The translations under genes were made by a program, and so were the position numbers. A DNA stretch of 64,000 bases from NCBI GenBank assembly GCA_041738935.1, contig JBGSOV010000002.1, forward strand, positions 150,915 through 214,914. Reading direction: 5' to 3'. This document shows, piece by piece, positions 44,463 to 53,006 of the stretch. Below the pieces are notes generated by a model. The model was not told where the DNA came from, did no database searches, and was given only the letters and a program-made list of their open reading frames with translations. The number at the start of each line of letters is the position of its first letter. Position 1 is the stretch's first letter. Origin of the DNA: JBGSOV01 sp041738935. Its GTDB lineage: Bacteria; Patescibacteriota; Gracilibacteria; CAIRYL01; GCA-016699755.

Positions 44463-44993
44463 TTATACGGTAACTTTTTCCGCTAAGATAATACCTTCCA
44501 ATAATTTATTGATTTTCCAGGGATTTTTAATATTTTTGATCGTGGACAATTCCTGATAACCTCCGGAGGCGGTTGTGGTAATCACGATGCTCCCGTAGCC
44601 AAAAATTCTTCCCAAGAAGGATTGTTTCACATGGATCGAGCGTATCAGTGATAGATCGAACATTCTTTCATGTGCTTGAAAAAACCCCGATTCCAAATAG
44701 AGTCGTTTGTTCTCAGCGTCGATGATATATCTATCGAAGACCCAACAAATGATTACCCTCGATACCAACGACACTTTTATCGCAAAGCGCACGAAATCGT
44801 AAATCAGGAAAGGAACCAGATTTGTGGGAATATTGATGGTCGGAATATTATCCACAGCAAGGGTTACAATATCCGAAATTATTTGTATCACCAGGAGGAT
44901 GACTACTAATTTGACTTCAAGAATGAAGAAACTTTTTTGGATGAGATACACCCCACTGTGCGACTTTAGAATATCTTTATTTTCCATTTCCAT
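44463..44993 (-). CDS. Bacterial PH domain (bPH2/YdbT-like) membrane protein
   Basis: A 176-residue protein with two membrane helices (about 27-50 and 68-95), followed by a bPH2 domain: D-R-Y-I-I-D-A-E-N-K-R-L-Y, E-R-M-F-D-L-S-L-I-R-S-I, G-R-I-F-G-Y-G-S-I-V-I. The family sits in membranes with unknown role. A GTG nine codons upstream is an alternative start. Confidence 0.82.
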   Translation of the reverse strand: MEMENKDILKSHSGVYLIQKSFFILEVKLVVILLVIQIISDIVTLAVDNIPTINIPTNLVPFLIYDFVRFAIKVSLVSRVIICWVFDRYIIDAENKRLYLESGFFQAHERMFDLSLIRSIHVKQSFLGRIFGYGSIVITTTASGGYQELSTIKNIKNPWKINKLLEGIILAEKVTV

Positions 44994-45203
44994 GAGAAAA
45001 TCTATCTCTTTACTAAACACAAATGCTTATTCGACTCCCATTAAATAGACAAATACTCAACCTAACGAGAATTATATTGCTTATCGTTTTTAATTGTCAA
45101 TTTTTTTTGGGCTTGTGAAGGAGCGCTCTCCTGAGTTGTTCCCGCAGGTTTTTTCTATAGGAGTAAATTTACTGAAGCTACATAGTTTCGTAGCGATGAT
45201 TCA

Positions 45204-45503
45204 TCAAACCTCAAAACCCCACATCCTCCACCAATTTTTCATACAATCGATCTGAATACCAAGAATATCTCTGGTGTTTAAGCCAAAACCGACATTATTT
45301 CCTTGTGCGTCTTTCAAATGCTGAGAATACACTTCGTAGGCTGTATTAACTGTAACGAACTGCTCATGAGAACCACCTAGATCTGGATGCACTTTATTGC
45401 GTACAAGATATTGCATATATTGACTGCGAAATTCTTCGATAGTTTTTTTTAGCTTTTCGCCAAAGGCTTTCTCAAGGATTTTGTGAGCCGAATCTGGAGT
45501 CAC
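45204..45503 (-). CDS. Mini J-domain-like protein
   Basis: A 99-residue protein whose central part matches the second half of a J-domain: Y-L-V-R-N-K-V-H-P-D-L-G-G-S-H-E-Q-F-V-T-V-N-T-A-Y with the diagnostic H-P-D tripeptide. J-domains stimulate DnaK ATPase. It lacks the other DnaJ domains. It starts at GTG; the frame is open 13 codons further upstream but has no start codon there, so the true N-terminus is uncertain. Confidence 0.65.
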   Translation of the reverse strand: MTPDSAHKILEKAFGEKLKKTIEEFRSQYMQYLVRNKVHPDLGGSHEQFVTVNTAYEVYSQHLKDAQGNNVGFGLNTRDILGIQIDCMKNWWRMWGFEV

Positions 45504-45790
45504 TTCTGGATTCTTGATTTTGTCAGTGAGATGTTGTATTTGTCATTACAACATAACTCGAATAAAATACCAAATTTATTCGCTGGTGCGCCTTGAGATT
45601 AGTTGCTCCGTGCTGTTCTGTTCTGTTTGATTCCCTTTCTCCGATGATTTAATAAACAAGGAGCAGGTGCCGATTTTTAGTTTGCCGGATATCTTCCTTA
45701 AATTATTTTTTGAAATCATGTATTTTTCTTGTCAACTATCTTGACTGCTGGCAAGATGGCATCAGGGTACGCATCTCAATTTTGTCTCTT

Positions 45791-46219
45791 ATGAAAACAG
45801 GAAATGTTATTGCGCTTAGTCTTACTGCAGCATTGATTGGAAAGTGTGAGGTATATGATAGGATTATCGATTATCCAAATGCAGCAGCAAATGCTACAAG
45901 TGCTTTGCAGGCTCAGCGCGCAGATGTTTGTCCGAATGGAGGCGATCATGATGTTGCAGGGAAAACATTACGATTTGAGTGCAAGGATGATGAGGACATG
46001 ACATTCACTATCATATACGAGACAGGTCGAGAGTTACGGTTTGTCATAAATGGTGATTGGACCCGAACAACAGAGCACTCTCCAGGAGAAAATAAAACCA
46101 AATATTGTACCGTTACTGGTCGTCAGAGCTATACCGATTTAGATAAATTTGAATGCTGGGAACTAACAGAAGAGGTTCGGGGAATGCTTGCAGAATTCAA
46201 TCGAACAAAAAGCAAGTAG
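45791..46219 (+). CDS. Small exported protein (142 aa)
   Basis: An N-terminal hydrophobic segment (I-A-L-S-L-T-A-A-L-I-G-K-C) looks like a signal, possibly of a lipoprotein with a non-standard lipobox. A Cys-containing beta-rich domain follows (C-P-N-G-G-D-H-D, F-E-C-K-D-D-E-D, K-Y-C-T-V-T-G, F-E-C-W). Not recognised. The ATG at 45791 begins the signal; the frame is open further upstream. The 45504-45790 interval before it holds nothing else clear. Confidence 0.55.
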   Translation: MKTGNVIALSLTAALIGKCEVYDRIIDYPNAAANATSALQAQRADVCPNGGDHDVAGKTLRFECKDDEDMTFTIIYETGRELRFVINGDWTRTTEHSPGENKTKYCTVTGRQSYTDLDKFECWELTEEVRGMLAEFNRTKSK

Positions 46220-46378
46220 CGATTCGAAAACCTGAATTGAGTGCAGGGTGAAACGGCAATCTAGAAAAGAATTACCCGATTCCGAGCAAGCCGGAATGAA
46301 CTTAATTTTTTTCCTAAAAATCTTCTTGCTTTTATAGTACCTTGCATTACAATGTAGTTGATATAACCGATTACTGCC

Positions 46379-46711
46379 ATGTCCGAGTACACCGCCAAAA
46401 TCACTTCTCAAATGCGCAAAGGCGTTCTCGAATACATTATTTTGAGCATTATTTCACAAGGCGAAGCGTATGCAAGTGACATCCTCAAAAAGCTCAAAGG
46501 CAGCAAACTGCTCGTAGTCGAGGGGACGTTGTATCCACTCCTCTCGCGCCTCAAAAACGAAGAACTAATCTCGTACTATTGGGTCGAATCTTCCGGTGGA
46601 CCGCCGCGAAAATACTATCGCCTGACTCCGAAAGGGCTCGAAATGCTTGAAGCGATGCGCGTTTCTTGGAACACCCTTTCTGCCGCTGTAGAAAAAACTC
46701 TTCATCCTTAA
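46379..46711 (+). CDS. PadR-family transcriptional regulator
   Basis: A 110-residue winged-helix repressor: Q-M-R-K-G-V-L-E-Y-I-I-L-S-I-I, then the recognition part E-G-T-L-Y-P-L-L-S-R-L-K and the wing G-G-P-P-R-K-Y-Y-R-L-T-P-K-G. It lies 10 bases before the PspC-domain gene. PadR-PspC pairs are common, with the regulator controlling the envelope-stress partner and itself (inferred). Confidence 0.93.
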   Translation: MSEYTAKITSQMRKGVLEYIILSIISQGEAYASDILKKLKGSKLLVVEGTLYPLLSRLKNEELISYYWVESSGGPPRKYYRLTPKGLEMLEAMRVSWNTLSAAVEKTLHP

Positions 46712-46721
46712 CCCAATTCCT

Positions 46722-48227
46722 ATGAAAACCATAGTCATTGCCGGAAAAACATATACTCTTTCCGAAAACACCGAAGCATTTCTTCGCGCCTATCTGACTC
46801 GTGTGCGTGATTTTGTCGCCATGCACAAACTCGATCCGGATTTGATTTTTGATATCGAGCAAAGTATCGCCGAAAAGCTCGACGTGCTGCTCGCCAAGAA
46901 AAAATCTATTTCCGAAAAAGAAGCGATTCGCATCGTCAACGAATTGGGTGAGCCGGGCGATATCTTCCAAGAGCTGCTTGCCGAAAAAAGTCAGACCGAA
47001 CAGTTTGTCAACGACATGCGTGTCCAAAGCGTGTCATTGTGGGATAAAACACTCGGAAAATCGGGGAAGATTTTTTTGGGAGTCGCCTTTCAGCTAGCAC
47101 AAAAATTTGAAATTCCAGTAGGGCTGATGCGGGTGACGATTCTCTTTTTGTTTATCATTCCTCATACGATTTTTCCCGCACTGCTTTTTTACTTTGGTGC
47201 GTATTTCTTTTTGAACGAAAAAACCGGCGCAAAAAAATCAGTAAGCAAGATGATCGGCAATCTCCTCCGTGAAACCATCCGATTTGTAGAACGCGTATTT
47301 CGCCGGACAATCCAATTTGTTATCTGGCTTATTTATTCGATCGTTCGCGGATTGTCTGCCGTTTGGAGAGCGATCGGTGGTTTTTTACGATTTATATTTT
47401 TCGCCGTATTGGGATTGATTTTTGCTGTAATTCTCGTTGCAGGGCTCTTTGTCGGACCACTCGCTTTTGTTTCGCTCACGATCAATAATCAGGAGATATT
47501 TGCACGTGTGCCGGAATATACCAAATGGTTTGGACTCGCTATTACTCTTGCTACTGCGGTATTGGCGATATGGGCGATTGCCGCAGCGTTTCGCGCTCGA
47601 GCGGTACCGCGTCTGGTGGCGATAAGCGCTTTTACGATTTTCGTTGGTGGACTCTTTGGACTAATTGGTACGGGGTATCAGACAGCGGCACACTATCTGA
47701 ATGCTTTTCCTGAGACAACCACACAGCAAATTATTGTGCCCCAAGGCGAAATTCTTCAAATCTCAGGGCTAGAGAATCTTTATGGCGATCGAACGCATGG
47801 ACTTTTTGGGGATTTTCCTCGGTTTCCTGTGCATGTACAGCTTCTTCCGCTCAAGTCTGGTGAGCCGCGTATCGAACTGGTGCGTAGTATTTTATCAAAA
47901 GAGCAGTCGGATGCGGACATGCTTTTCCAAAAAACCACGCCTGTACAGATTGCCCAAAACGGGGACCAAATCCAATTAGACCTTACGGATGAGATGCTGT
48001 TTTCGGAGCCTGTCCCATTTACAATCCTGACGTATACAATAGTGTTCTATTTGCCGGAGAGTGCGGCTGTGCGATTTGCTGATGAGCGTGGTCATTTTTA
48101 TTTGGATAATGTTCATTCCCAAAACACGCAAAGCAATTGGGGATACTATTGCGAGGACGAGTTGATTTTCTTCGATGCGGCAAAACGAAAATTTGTCTGT
48201 GCGCCGACAGGGGATAATCAATTGTGA
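46722..48227 (+). CDS. PspC-domain multi-pass membrane protein
   Basis: A 501-residue protein. The N-terminal 100 residues are cytoplasmic, with the HAAS-like motif L-D-P-D-L-I-F-D-I-E-Q-S-I and E-A-I-R-I-V-N-E-L-G. A PspC domain follows (G-V-A-F-Q-L-A-Q-K-F-E-I-P-V-G-L-M-R), then four or five more helices and an outer beta-rich part. With the PadR gene just before, it forms a likely stress-responsive membrane unit. Confidence 0.87.
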   Translation: MKTIVIAGKTYTLSENTEAFLRAYLTRVRDFVAMHKLDPDLIFDIEQSIAEKLDVLLAKKKSISEKEAIRIVNELGEPGDIFQELLAEKSQTEQFVNDMRVQSVSLWDKTLGKSGKIFLGVAFQLAQKFEIPVGLMRVTILFLFIIPHTIFPALLFYFGAYFFLNEKTGAKKSVSKMIGNLLRETIRFVERVFRRTIQFVIWLIYSIVRGLSAVWRAIGGFLRFIFFAVLGLIFAVILVAGLFVGPLAFVSLTINNQEIFARVPEYTKWFGLAITLATAVLAIWAIAAAFRARAVPRLVAISAFTIFVGGLFGLIGTGYQTAAHYLNAFPETTTQQIIVPQGEILQISGLENLYGDRTHGLFGDFPRFPVHVQLLPLKSGEPRIELVRSILSKEQSDADMLFQKTTPVQIAQNGDQIQLDLTDEMLFSEPVPFTILTYTIVFYLPESAAVRFADERGHFYLDNVHSQNTQSNWGYYCEDELIFFDAAKRKFVCAPTGDNQL

Positions 48228-48272
48228 GTTCTAAAAAGCTGCTCAAGCAAGCTTCTTTTTTTGCAAATACAA

Positions 48273-48527
48273 ATGGCAAAACTCGTTCTTGACTTGCATG
48301 ATATCTTCAATCGCGGTGGCGAAATCGAAGTGGAGTTGAATCGAATCGTATCTGAAGCAGTCGACAAAAAAATCACGCTGGTCGAAATCATTCCGGGCAA
48401 GGGGAGTGGACAGCTCAAAAAACGCGTGCTTCGGTTTCTCGATCAAAAACAGATCAAACAGCTCTATCACCGTGTCGAAAAAGATGACAAAAATTTCGGC
48501 AGGGTGTTTGTGCATTTTCGGTTCTGA
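48273..48527 (+). CDS. Stand-alone Smr domain protein
   Basis: An 84-residue Smr domain, the nuclease-like module at the end of MutS2: L-V-L-D-L-H at the start, then V-E-I-I-P-G-K-G-S-G-Q-L-K-K-R-V. The usual H-G-x-G is P-G-K-G here, a substitution that may weaken nuclease activity. Start at the ATG of M-A-K-L-V-L-D-L-H. Confidence 0.85.
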   Translation: MAKLVLDLHDIFNRGGEIEVELNRIVSEAVDKKITLVEIIPGKGSGQLKKRVLRFLDQKQIKQLYHRVEKDDKNFGRVFVHFRF

Positions 48528-48606
48528 TTCCTATGGGTTTTGAATGATTTGCATTTCATTTTTTTTTAGTGTAAAAAATATTCTTGTTTTCCTCTCATTC
48601 CACTTA

Positions 48607-49917
48607 ATGAAAAAACTTTCTGCCATTTTTTTCACGGTTACCTTCAGTATCGCATTTATCTATCCAAGCTCCAGTGTACTTGCTCGCACTTCTAAGCAGG
48701 ACATGCTCTTTGCTACAGTGCAAATCTATATTTACGATAAAGATCGCGAAGAAGTTCGTTCTTCGGGGACAGGTTTGATCATTGGAAATAATCGCGTGCT
48801 CACGGCGCTACACGTGGTTTCCCCCGTAGCGCGCGACCATAATAGATTCGAGGCACATGTCTGCATTATTTTTGCCGAAGATGATAAGCCAGCATGTTTG
48901 TTTATTTCCGAACATGTCGAGAACTATAGCGAGACGTTCGATTTGGCGACTTTGAAACTGACGCAAGGGTTTGATTTTGATAAAGATAAATTTATTGATT
49001 TTAATGAGTTTCTCAAAAAATACGATGCTAGTGAATATTTGAGTCCGAAAAATTATTTACAGCATATTGCTGACCGTCCTTCCTTGGGTGATGAGATAAC
49101 CATCCTTGGTTATCCTTTTGTTGGTGGGAATAATATATCACTTACAAAAGGTGTTATTAGTGGCTTCGGAAAAGGTGAAGTTAATGGAAAAGAGGCTGTC
49201 GTAGATGTCCGTACTGATGCAAAGATCAATCACGGTAATTCGGGCGGACCTGCATTTACTAAGGATGGCGAGCTTGTTGGAATCGCTGTCGCCACATCGA
49301 CTGACATTAGCGATATTGGACATCTTGTCGCTACTGCACCGATTAAATCATTCATTAATAACAAGCAAGAACGCATTTATGGTGAAGTTTGCTACGACTA
49401 CGGTGATGGGTACAAAGAAGACGGAGAATGTATTTGTAAGGATGGATATGAATGGAATGAAGAACGTTTGTATTGCGCAGAAATCGGAGCGGAAGAGGAG
49501 AAAGAAGGAACGAAAAACTCCCAAGGCGGTGATATGAAAGCAGAGGACACCGAAGAAGATGTGGACGGTGGAACAGAAGCAGAGGAGTCTGTAGAGTCTA
49601 CGACTGAAGAGTCCACTGAGAATGAAGCCTCGGAAGAGAGCGCAGACGTGGCATCCGATACAGAAGAAGAATCATCCGAAGCGCATATTCTTCAAAAAAG
49701 CCTGCGTGATGTCATTCTCGAAACGCTTCAGAGTTGTAAACAAGATTCCGATTGGGGTGATCGTGCCGCTTATCGTTCTTGTATTAAAGAAAGCATAAAA
49801 AGCTTCATCCAAGAAAAATCTCGCATAAAACGCGAACTGACAAAAGAATGTCGTGATGAAGTGGGAAATGATAGGAAGACGATAGAAAAATGCGTTGACG
49901 AAAAAATATCCGAATAA
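48607..49917 (+). CDS. Exported trypsin-like serine protease with EF-hand loop and acidic tail
   Basis: A 436-residue protease: signal peptide (about 1-26), then a chymotrypsin-fold domain with the triad H69 (T-A-L-H-V-V), D112 (F-D-L-A-T-L) and S212 (G-N-S-G-G-P). Between D and S lies D122-F-D-K-D-K-F-I-D-F-N-E133, a complete EF-hand calcium loop. After the protease is a four-Cys EGF-like segment (C-Y-D-Y-G-D-G-Y-K ... C-I-C-K-D-G-Y), then about 70 residues of Glu/Ser/Thr and a helical end with Cys. No PDZ domain, so it is not a typical DegP. Confidence 0.82.
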   Translation: MKKLSAIFFTVTFSIAFIYPSSSVLARTSKQDMLFATVQIYIYDKDREEVRSSGTGLIIGNNRVLTALHVVSPVARDHNRFEAHVCIIFAEDDKPACLFISEHVENYSETFDLATLKLTQGFDFDKDKFIDFNEFLKKYDASEYLSPKNYLQHIADRPSLGDEITILGYPFVGGNNISLTKGVISGFGKGEVNGKEAVVDVRTDAKINHGNSGGPAFTKDGELVGIAVATSTDISDIGHLVATAPIKSFINNKQERIYGEVCYDYGDGYKEDGECICKDGYEWNEERLYCAEIGAEEEKEGTKNSQGGDMKAEDTEEDVDGGTEAEESVESTTEESTENEASEESADVASDTEEESSEAHILQKSLRDVILETLQSCKQDSDWGDRAAYRSCIKESIKSFIQEKSRIKRELTKECRDEVGNDRKTIEKCVDEKISE

Positions 49918-49945
49918 GAGTTTCAGGTATTCATTTCTAATTAGG

Positions 49946-50020
49946 TGGCTGCCCGGGTAGGGATCGAACCTACGAATGGAGGATTCAAAGTCCTCTGCCT
50001 TACCACTTGGCGACCGGGCA
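49946..50020 (-). tRNA. tRNA-Gln (anticodon TTG)
   Basis: Acceptor TGCCCGG/CCGGGCA, anticodon loop CTTTGAA giving TTG, T arm GTAGG-TTCGATC-CCTAC, discriminator G and encoded CCA. Confidence 0.95.
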
Positions 50021-50300
50021 ACGGTCATAGAATTGATGATTTGGGAGATCCCGAGTCTCTCGCTTTGCTCGATCTCGGAACGCAGTATCTGCGGCTTCGC
50101 TGCGTCTCCCGCCGTGGCGGGATCCTTGCTCAGCTCGCATTCACCTGCGCTTGGCGACCGGGCAACGGTCGTATAGATTTTTAATAAACTGGGAATGGGC
50201 GTGATGCTACACGCTCTTCGTATTGTACTTAAAAATCTGCCAGAATATTCTTGCAAATAATGAATCAAAAATCAAAACTAATATGCTGATCTTTTACAAA
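50021..50300. other. Intergenic region with tRNA-derived repeat and palindromes
   Basis: No gene. It holds the 21-base tRNA-Gln repeat listed separately, a CCCGCC-gt-GGCGGG palindrome near 50108 and several CTCG/CGAG-rich inverted repeats. Confidence 0.5.
50150..50170 (-). repeat. Partial copy of the tRNA-Gln 5' end
   Basis: 21 bases identical to 50006-50026, which covers the first 15 bases of the tRNA and its 5' flank; spacing 144 bases. Confidence 0.8.
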
Positions 50301-50655
50301 AGCGCAGGTATCCAATCGCCCCGATCTCATCGGGGAGGAAAGTCCGGGCAACATCCGGATCTATGTGGCGGCTAATGGCCGCGGTTTCGAGCAATCGGGA
50401 TACGGAAAGTGCCACAGAGACAATACTATCCTGAGCAATCGGGAGAAAGGTGAAAAGTTCCGCTCAGCGGAAAGCTGTCGAGTAATCGAGATGATTCGGC
50501 AAACCCCACGTGTTGCAATGCGGGATGGGAATAAAGCTTCGTTATGCAGTGATCCGGCTGTGAAGTTTTGTTGCCCGCAGCTAAAAACAGTTTGTAAAAA
50601 CATGTTTTAGAGAGATGATTGGACACGACAGAACCCGGCTTATCGCCTGCGCTTT
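50301..50655 (+). ncRNA. rnpB: RNase P RNA (M1-type)
   Basis: The catalytic RNA that trims tRNA 5' ends. P1 is AGCGCAGG at 50301 paired with CCTGCGCT at 50646. The universally conserved GAGGAAAGTCCGGGC box is near 50335, and GACAGAACCCGGCTTATCG near the 3' end forms P4. AACCCCAC and the GTGCCACAGAGACA region also fit the bacterial type A consensus. A T-run after the 3' P1 strand serves as terminator. Confidence 0.95.
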
Positions 50656-50759
50656 TTTGATCAGCAAAAACTTCTTGGCAAATTTCTTTTTATAAAGGGG
50701 GTTTTTCGAAAAAAATCCCGATGCTTTGCAGACTAATCTGTGCGATAATCGAAAGCAAC

Positions 50760-51974
50760 ATGGTTCCTATTTCTTATCGATGGCTTATTGTTTTGGTCTG
50801 GGGTCTTGTGATCCTCGGTATCGTGACGCTTACCAGTGTCAGTGTCTTCGAATCGTATCAATTGATGGTCAAACGTTTTGGCGTAGAATATTGTGAAGCA
50901 AACAATTGCAATGGCTTTTACTTGTGGCGGCATTTGCAACATGCGCTGGTCGGAATTCCGGTATTCTTAATAGGATTATTGATGCCGCTGCGAATTTGGA
51001 GAATGCTCGCGTTGCCAATTTTTATTGTGGCGATGTCGCTCCTTTCGATTGTGCTTATTTCTCATATCGGCGGCGGCTGGGGAACGGCGCGTAGTTGGAT
51101 TAATATTGGCTTTTTGCCGAGTATTCAGCCGAGTGAAATTGCCAAAATTTCACTGATTTTTTACTTGGCAATCTGGATGGAAAAAAAAGAGCGCGCTATT
51201 CAAACCTGGGGCAGCGGCTTTGTGCCATTCGTGATTTTGATGCTGCCACCGGTGTTCTTGCTCGCCTTGCAGCCGGATTTTGGAAGTCTGCTCGTGGTGA
51301 CCTCAATCGCGGCATCAATGTTTTTTGTTGCCGGCGGTAATATTTTGCACATTATCATGGGCGGTTTTGCTGCCGTGGGAATCTCGCTTCCGGTCATTTT
51401 ATCGCACGATTATATTCTCGAACGTTTTACTGTATTTTTGCATCCCGAAACCGGGAATGACGACGCGAGTTATCAAGTAATGCAGTCACTTATCACAGCA
51501 GGAAGCGGTCGTCTGTTTGGTTTTGGTGTTGGCGGGTCGGGTCAGCGCCACGGTTGGCTCCCCGAAGTTCAATCCGATACGATTTTTGCCGCGATGGCAG
51601 AAGAGCTTGGTTTTGTGCGGATGATTCTTGTTATTGGCATGTTCATCGGCATTGCAGTGATTGGCTTTCAGGTCTCTAAAAATGCCCGTAATCGTTTCGA
51701 AATGCTCGTCGCTGCCGGGATTACCTCATGGATTACCTTTCAAGCGCTCCTGAACATGGCGGTCACACTGGGAATGTTTCCGCTCACTGGTATCACTCTG
51801 CCATTTATTTCGTATGGCGGAAGTTCGCTCCTGAGCCTTCTTTTTGCATCGGGACTGCTTTTGCAAGTCGCCAAATTTTCTTCAAGCCATGCGCATCATT
51901 CTCCTCGCCGGCGGGTCGGGCGGGCACATCTTCCCCGCGCTCGCTATCGCACCCAAGCTTCGCGCGCTCGATAA
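50760..51974 (+). CDS. ftsW: FtsW/RodA-family peptidoglycan polymerase
   Basis: A 404-residue SEDS protein, about ten helices, which polymerises lipid II for septal wall synthesis. Conserved parts: G-T-A-R-S-W-I, P-S-I-Q-P-S-E, L-Q-P-D-F-G-S, and the final G-M-F-P-L-T-G-I-T-L-P-F-I-S-Y-G-G-S-S-L. Placement next to murG supports FtsW over RodA. Its last 28 codons overlap murG in another frame, giving an Arg-rich tail. Confidence 0.92.
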   Translation: MVPISYRWLIVLVWGLVILGIVTLTSVSVFESYQLMVKRFGVEYCEANNCNGFYLWRHLQHALVGIPVFLIGLLMPLRIWRMLALPIFIVAMSLLSIVLISHIGGGWGTARSWINIGFLPSIQPSEIAKISLIFYLAIWMEKKERAIQTWGSGFVPFVILMLPPVFLLALQPDFGSLLVVTSIAASMFFVAGGNILHIIMGGFAAVGISLPVILSHDYILERFTVFLHPETGNDDASYQVMQSLITAGSGRLFGFGVGGSGQRHGWLPEVQSDTIFAAMAEELGFVRMILVIGMFIGIAVIGFQVSKNARNRFEMLVAAGITSWITFQALLNMAVTLGMFPLTGITLPFISYGGSSLLSLLFASGLLLQVAKFSSSHAHHSPRRRVGRAHLPRARYRTQASRAR

Positions 51975-52953
51975 ACAAGCCGAATTACTCTTCGTCTCTT
52001 CACGCAGCGAGCTAGATACTACGATTTACCAGGCGACCGACGAGCGCTTCGTTCGCTTATTCTCTGGCAAACTGCGGCGGTATTTTTCTTTCAAAAACTT
52101 CTCTGATGTTTTTTGGCTGGGATTGGGATTTTTGCAGTCGATTGTTATTTTACTCAGGTTTCGTCCGCAGGTTGTCTTTTCCAAGGGCGGTTTTGTCTCT
52201 GTGCCGATGGCGTTTGCAGCGCATCTTTTTCGGATTCCAATCATTATTCACGAATCAGATTCTGTTCCTGGACTTGCTCATCAAATCGTTGGTAGGTATG
52301 CGAAGAAAATTCTCACTGCATTTCCAACCGATTATGGCGAATGCGTTGGCACGCCCATTCGGAGCGATATTATCAATGCAAGTGCAGCACGAGGCAAAAA
52401 ATTCTTAGGTTTTTCGGATGACAAACCGATTCTCTTTGGTTTCGCCGGCTCGCAAGGTTCTCTGCATATGAACGAGGTTTTTTACAACGCACTCGAGCGC
52501 TTGATTGACGTGGCGAATGTGGTGTGGATAACAGGGAATAATATTCGTTGGAGTATTGATCGTCCGCAAGTGCGGATTTTTTCGTTTTTGCACGAAGAGT
52601 TTGCCGATGTTCTTGCCGCCGCCGATGTGGTTGTCTGTCGTTCGGGCGGCTCGATCTTCGAAGTTGCGGCGCTCAAAAAGCCTATGCTGCTGATTCCGCA
52701 TCCGCATACTGGTGGCGATCATCAGCGGCGCAATGCCGAGATTTTTGTCGAACAAAACGCCGCCGAGATGATTTTGGATAACGAGCTCACGACGGATTTG
52801 TTTGCCAATAAAATCATCAATTTGCTGAATCATCCCGAAAAGCTCTTGTCGCTTTCTGAACATGCGGCAAAACTTGCGCGAAATAATGCGGCAGAGCGAA
52901 TCGCCAAAACAATAATCGAAACTGCTTCCAAAAAAGATTTGGAAAAAGAATAA
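51889..52953 (+). CDS. murG: UDP-GlcNAc:lipid I N-acetylglucosaminyltransferase MurG
   Basis: A 354-residue GT-B transferase that turns lipid I into lipid II on the inner face of the membrane. The N-terminal loop L-A-G-G-S-G-G-H-I-F-P-A, E-S-D-S-V-P-G, the G-S-Q-G-S donor loop, and R-S-G-G-S-I-F-E and P-H-P-x-x-x-G-D-H-Q-x-x-N-A are all present. The ATG at 51889 is the canonical start and lies 86 bases inside ftsW. Confidence 0.96.
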   Translation: MRIILLAGGSGGHIFPALAIAPKLRALDKQAELLFVSSRSELDTTIYQATDERFVRLFSGKLRRYFSFKNFSDVFWLGLGFLQSIVILLRFRPQVVFSKGGFVSVPMAFAAHLFRIPIIIHESDSVPGLAHQIVGRYAKKILTAFPTDYGECVGTPIRSDIINASAARGKKFLGFSDDKPILFGFAGSQGSLHMNEVFYNALERLIDVANVVWITGNNIRWSIDRPQVRIFSFLHEEFADVLAAADVVVCRSGGSIFEVAALKKPMLLIPHPHTGGDHQRRNAEIFVEQNAAEMILDNELTTDLFANKIINLLNHPEKLLSLSEHAAKLARNNAAERIAKTIIETASKKDLEKE

Positions 52954-53006
52954 AATTTGTTCTCTGAGACATTTTTTGCCAGACTAGCAAAAGAATCTTA
53001 TTCCTC

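Noticed and set aside
50150..50170. Second tRNA-Gln
   Set aside because: Only the first 15 tRNA bases plus flank are repeated; no cloverleaf.
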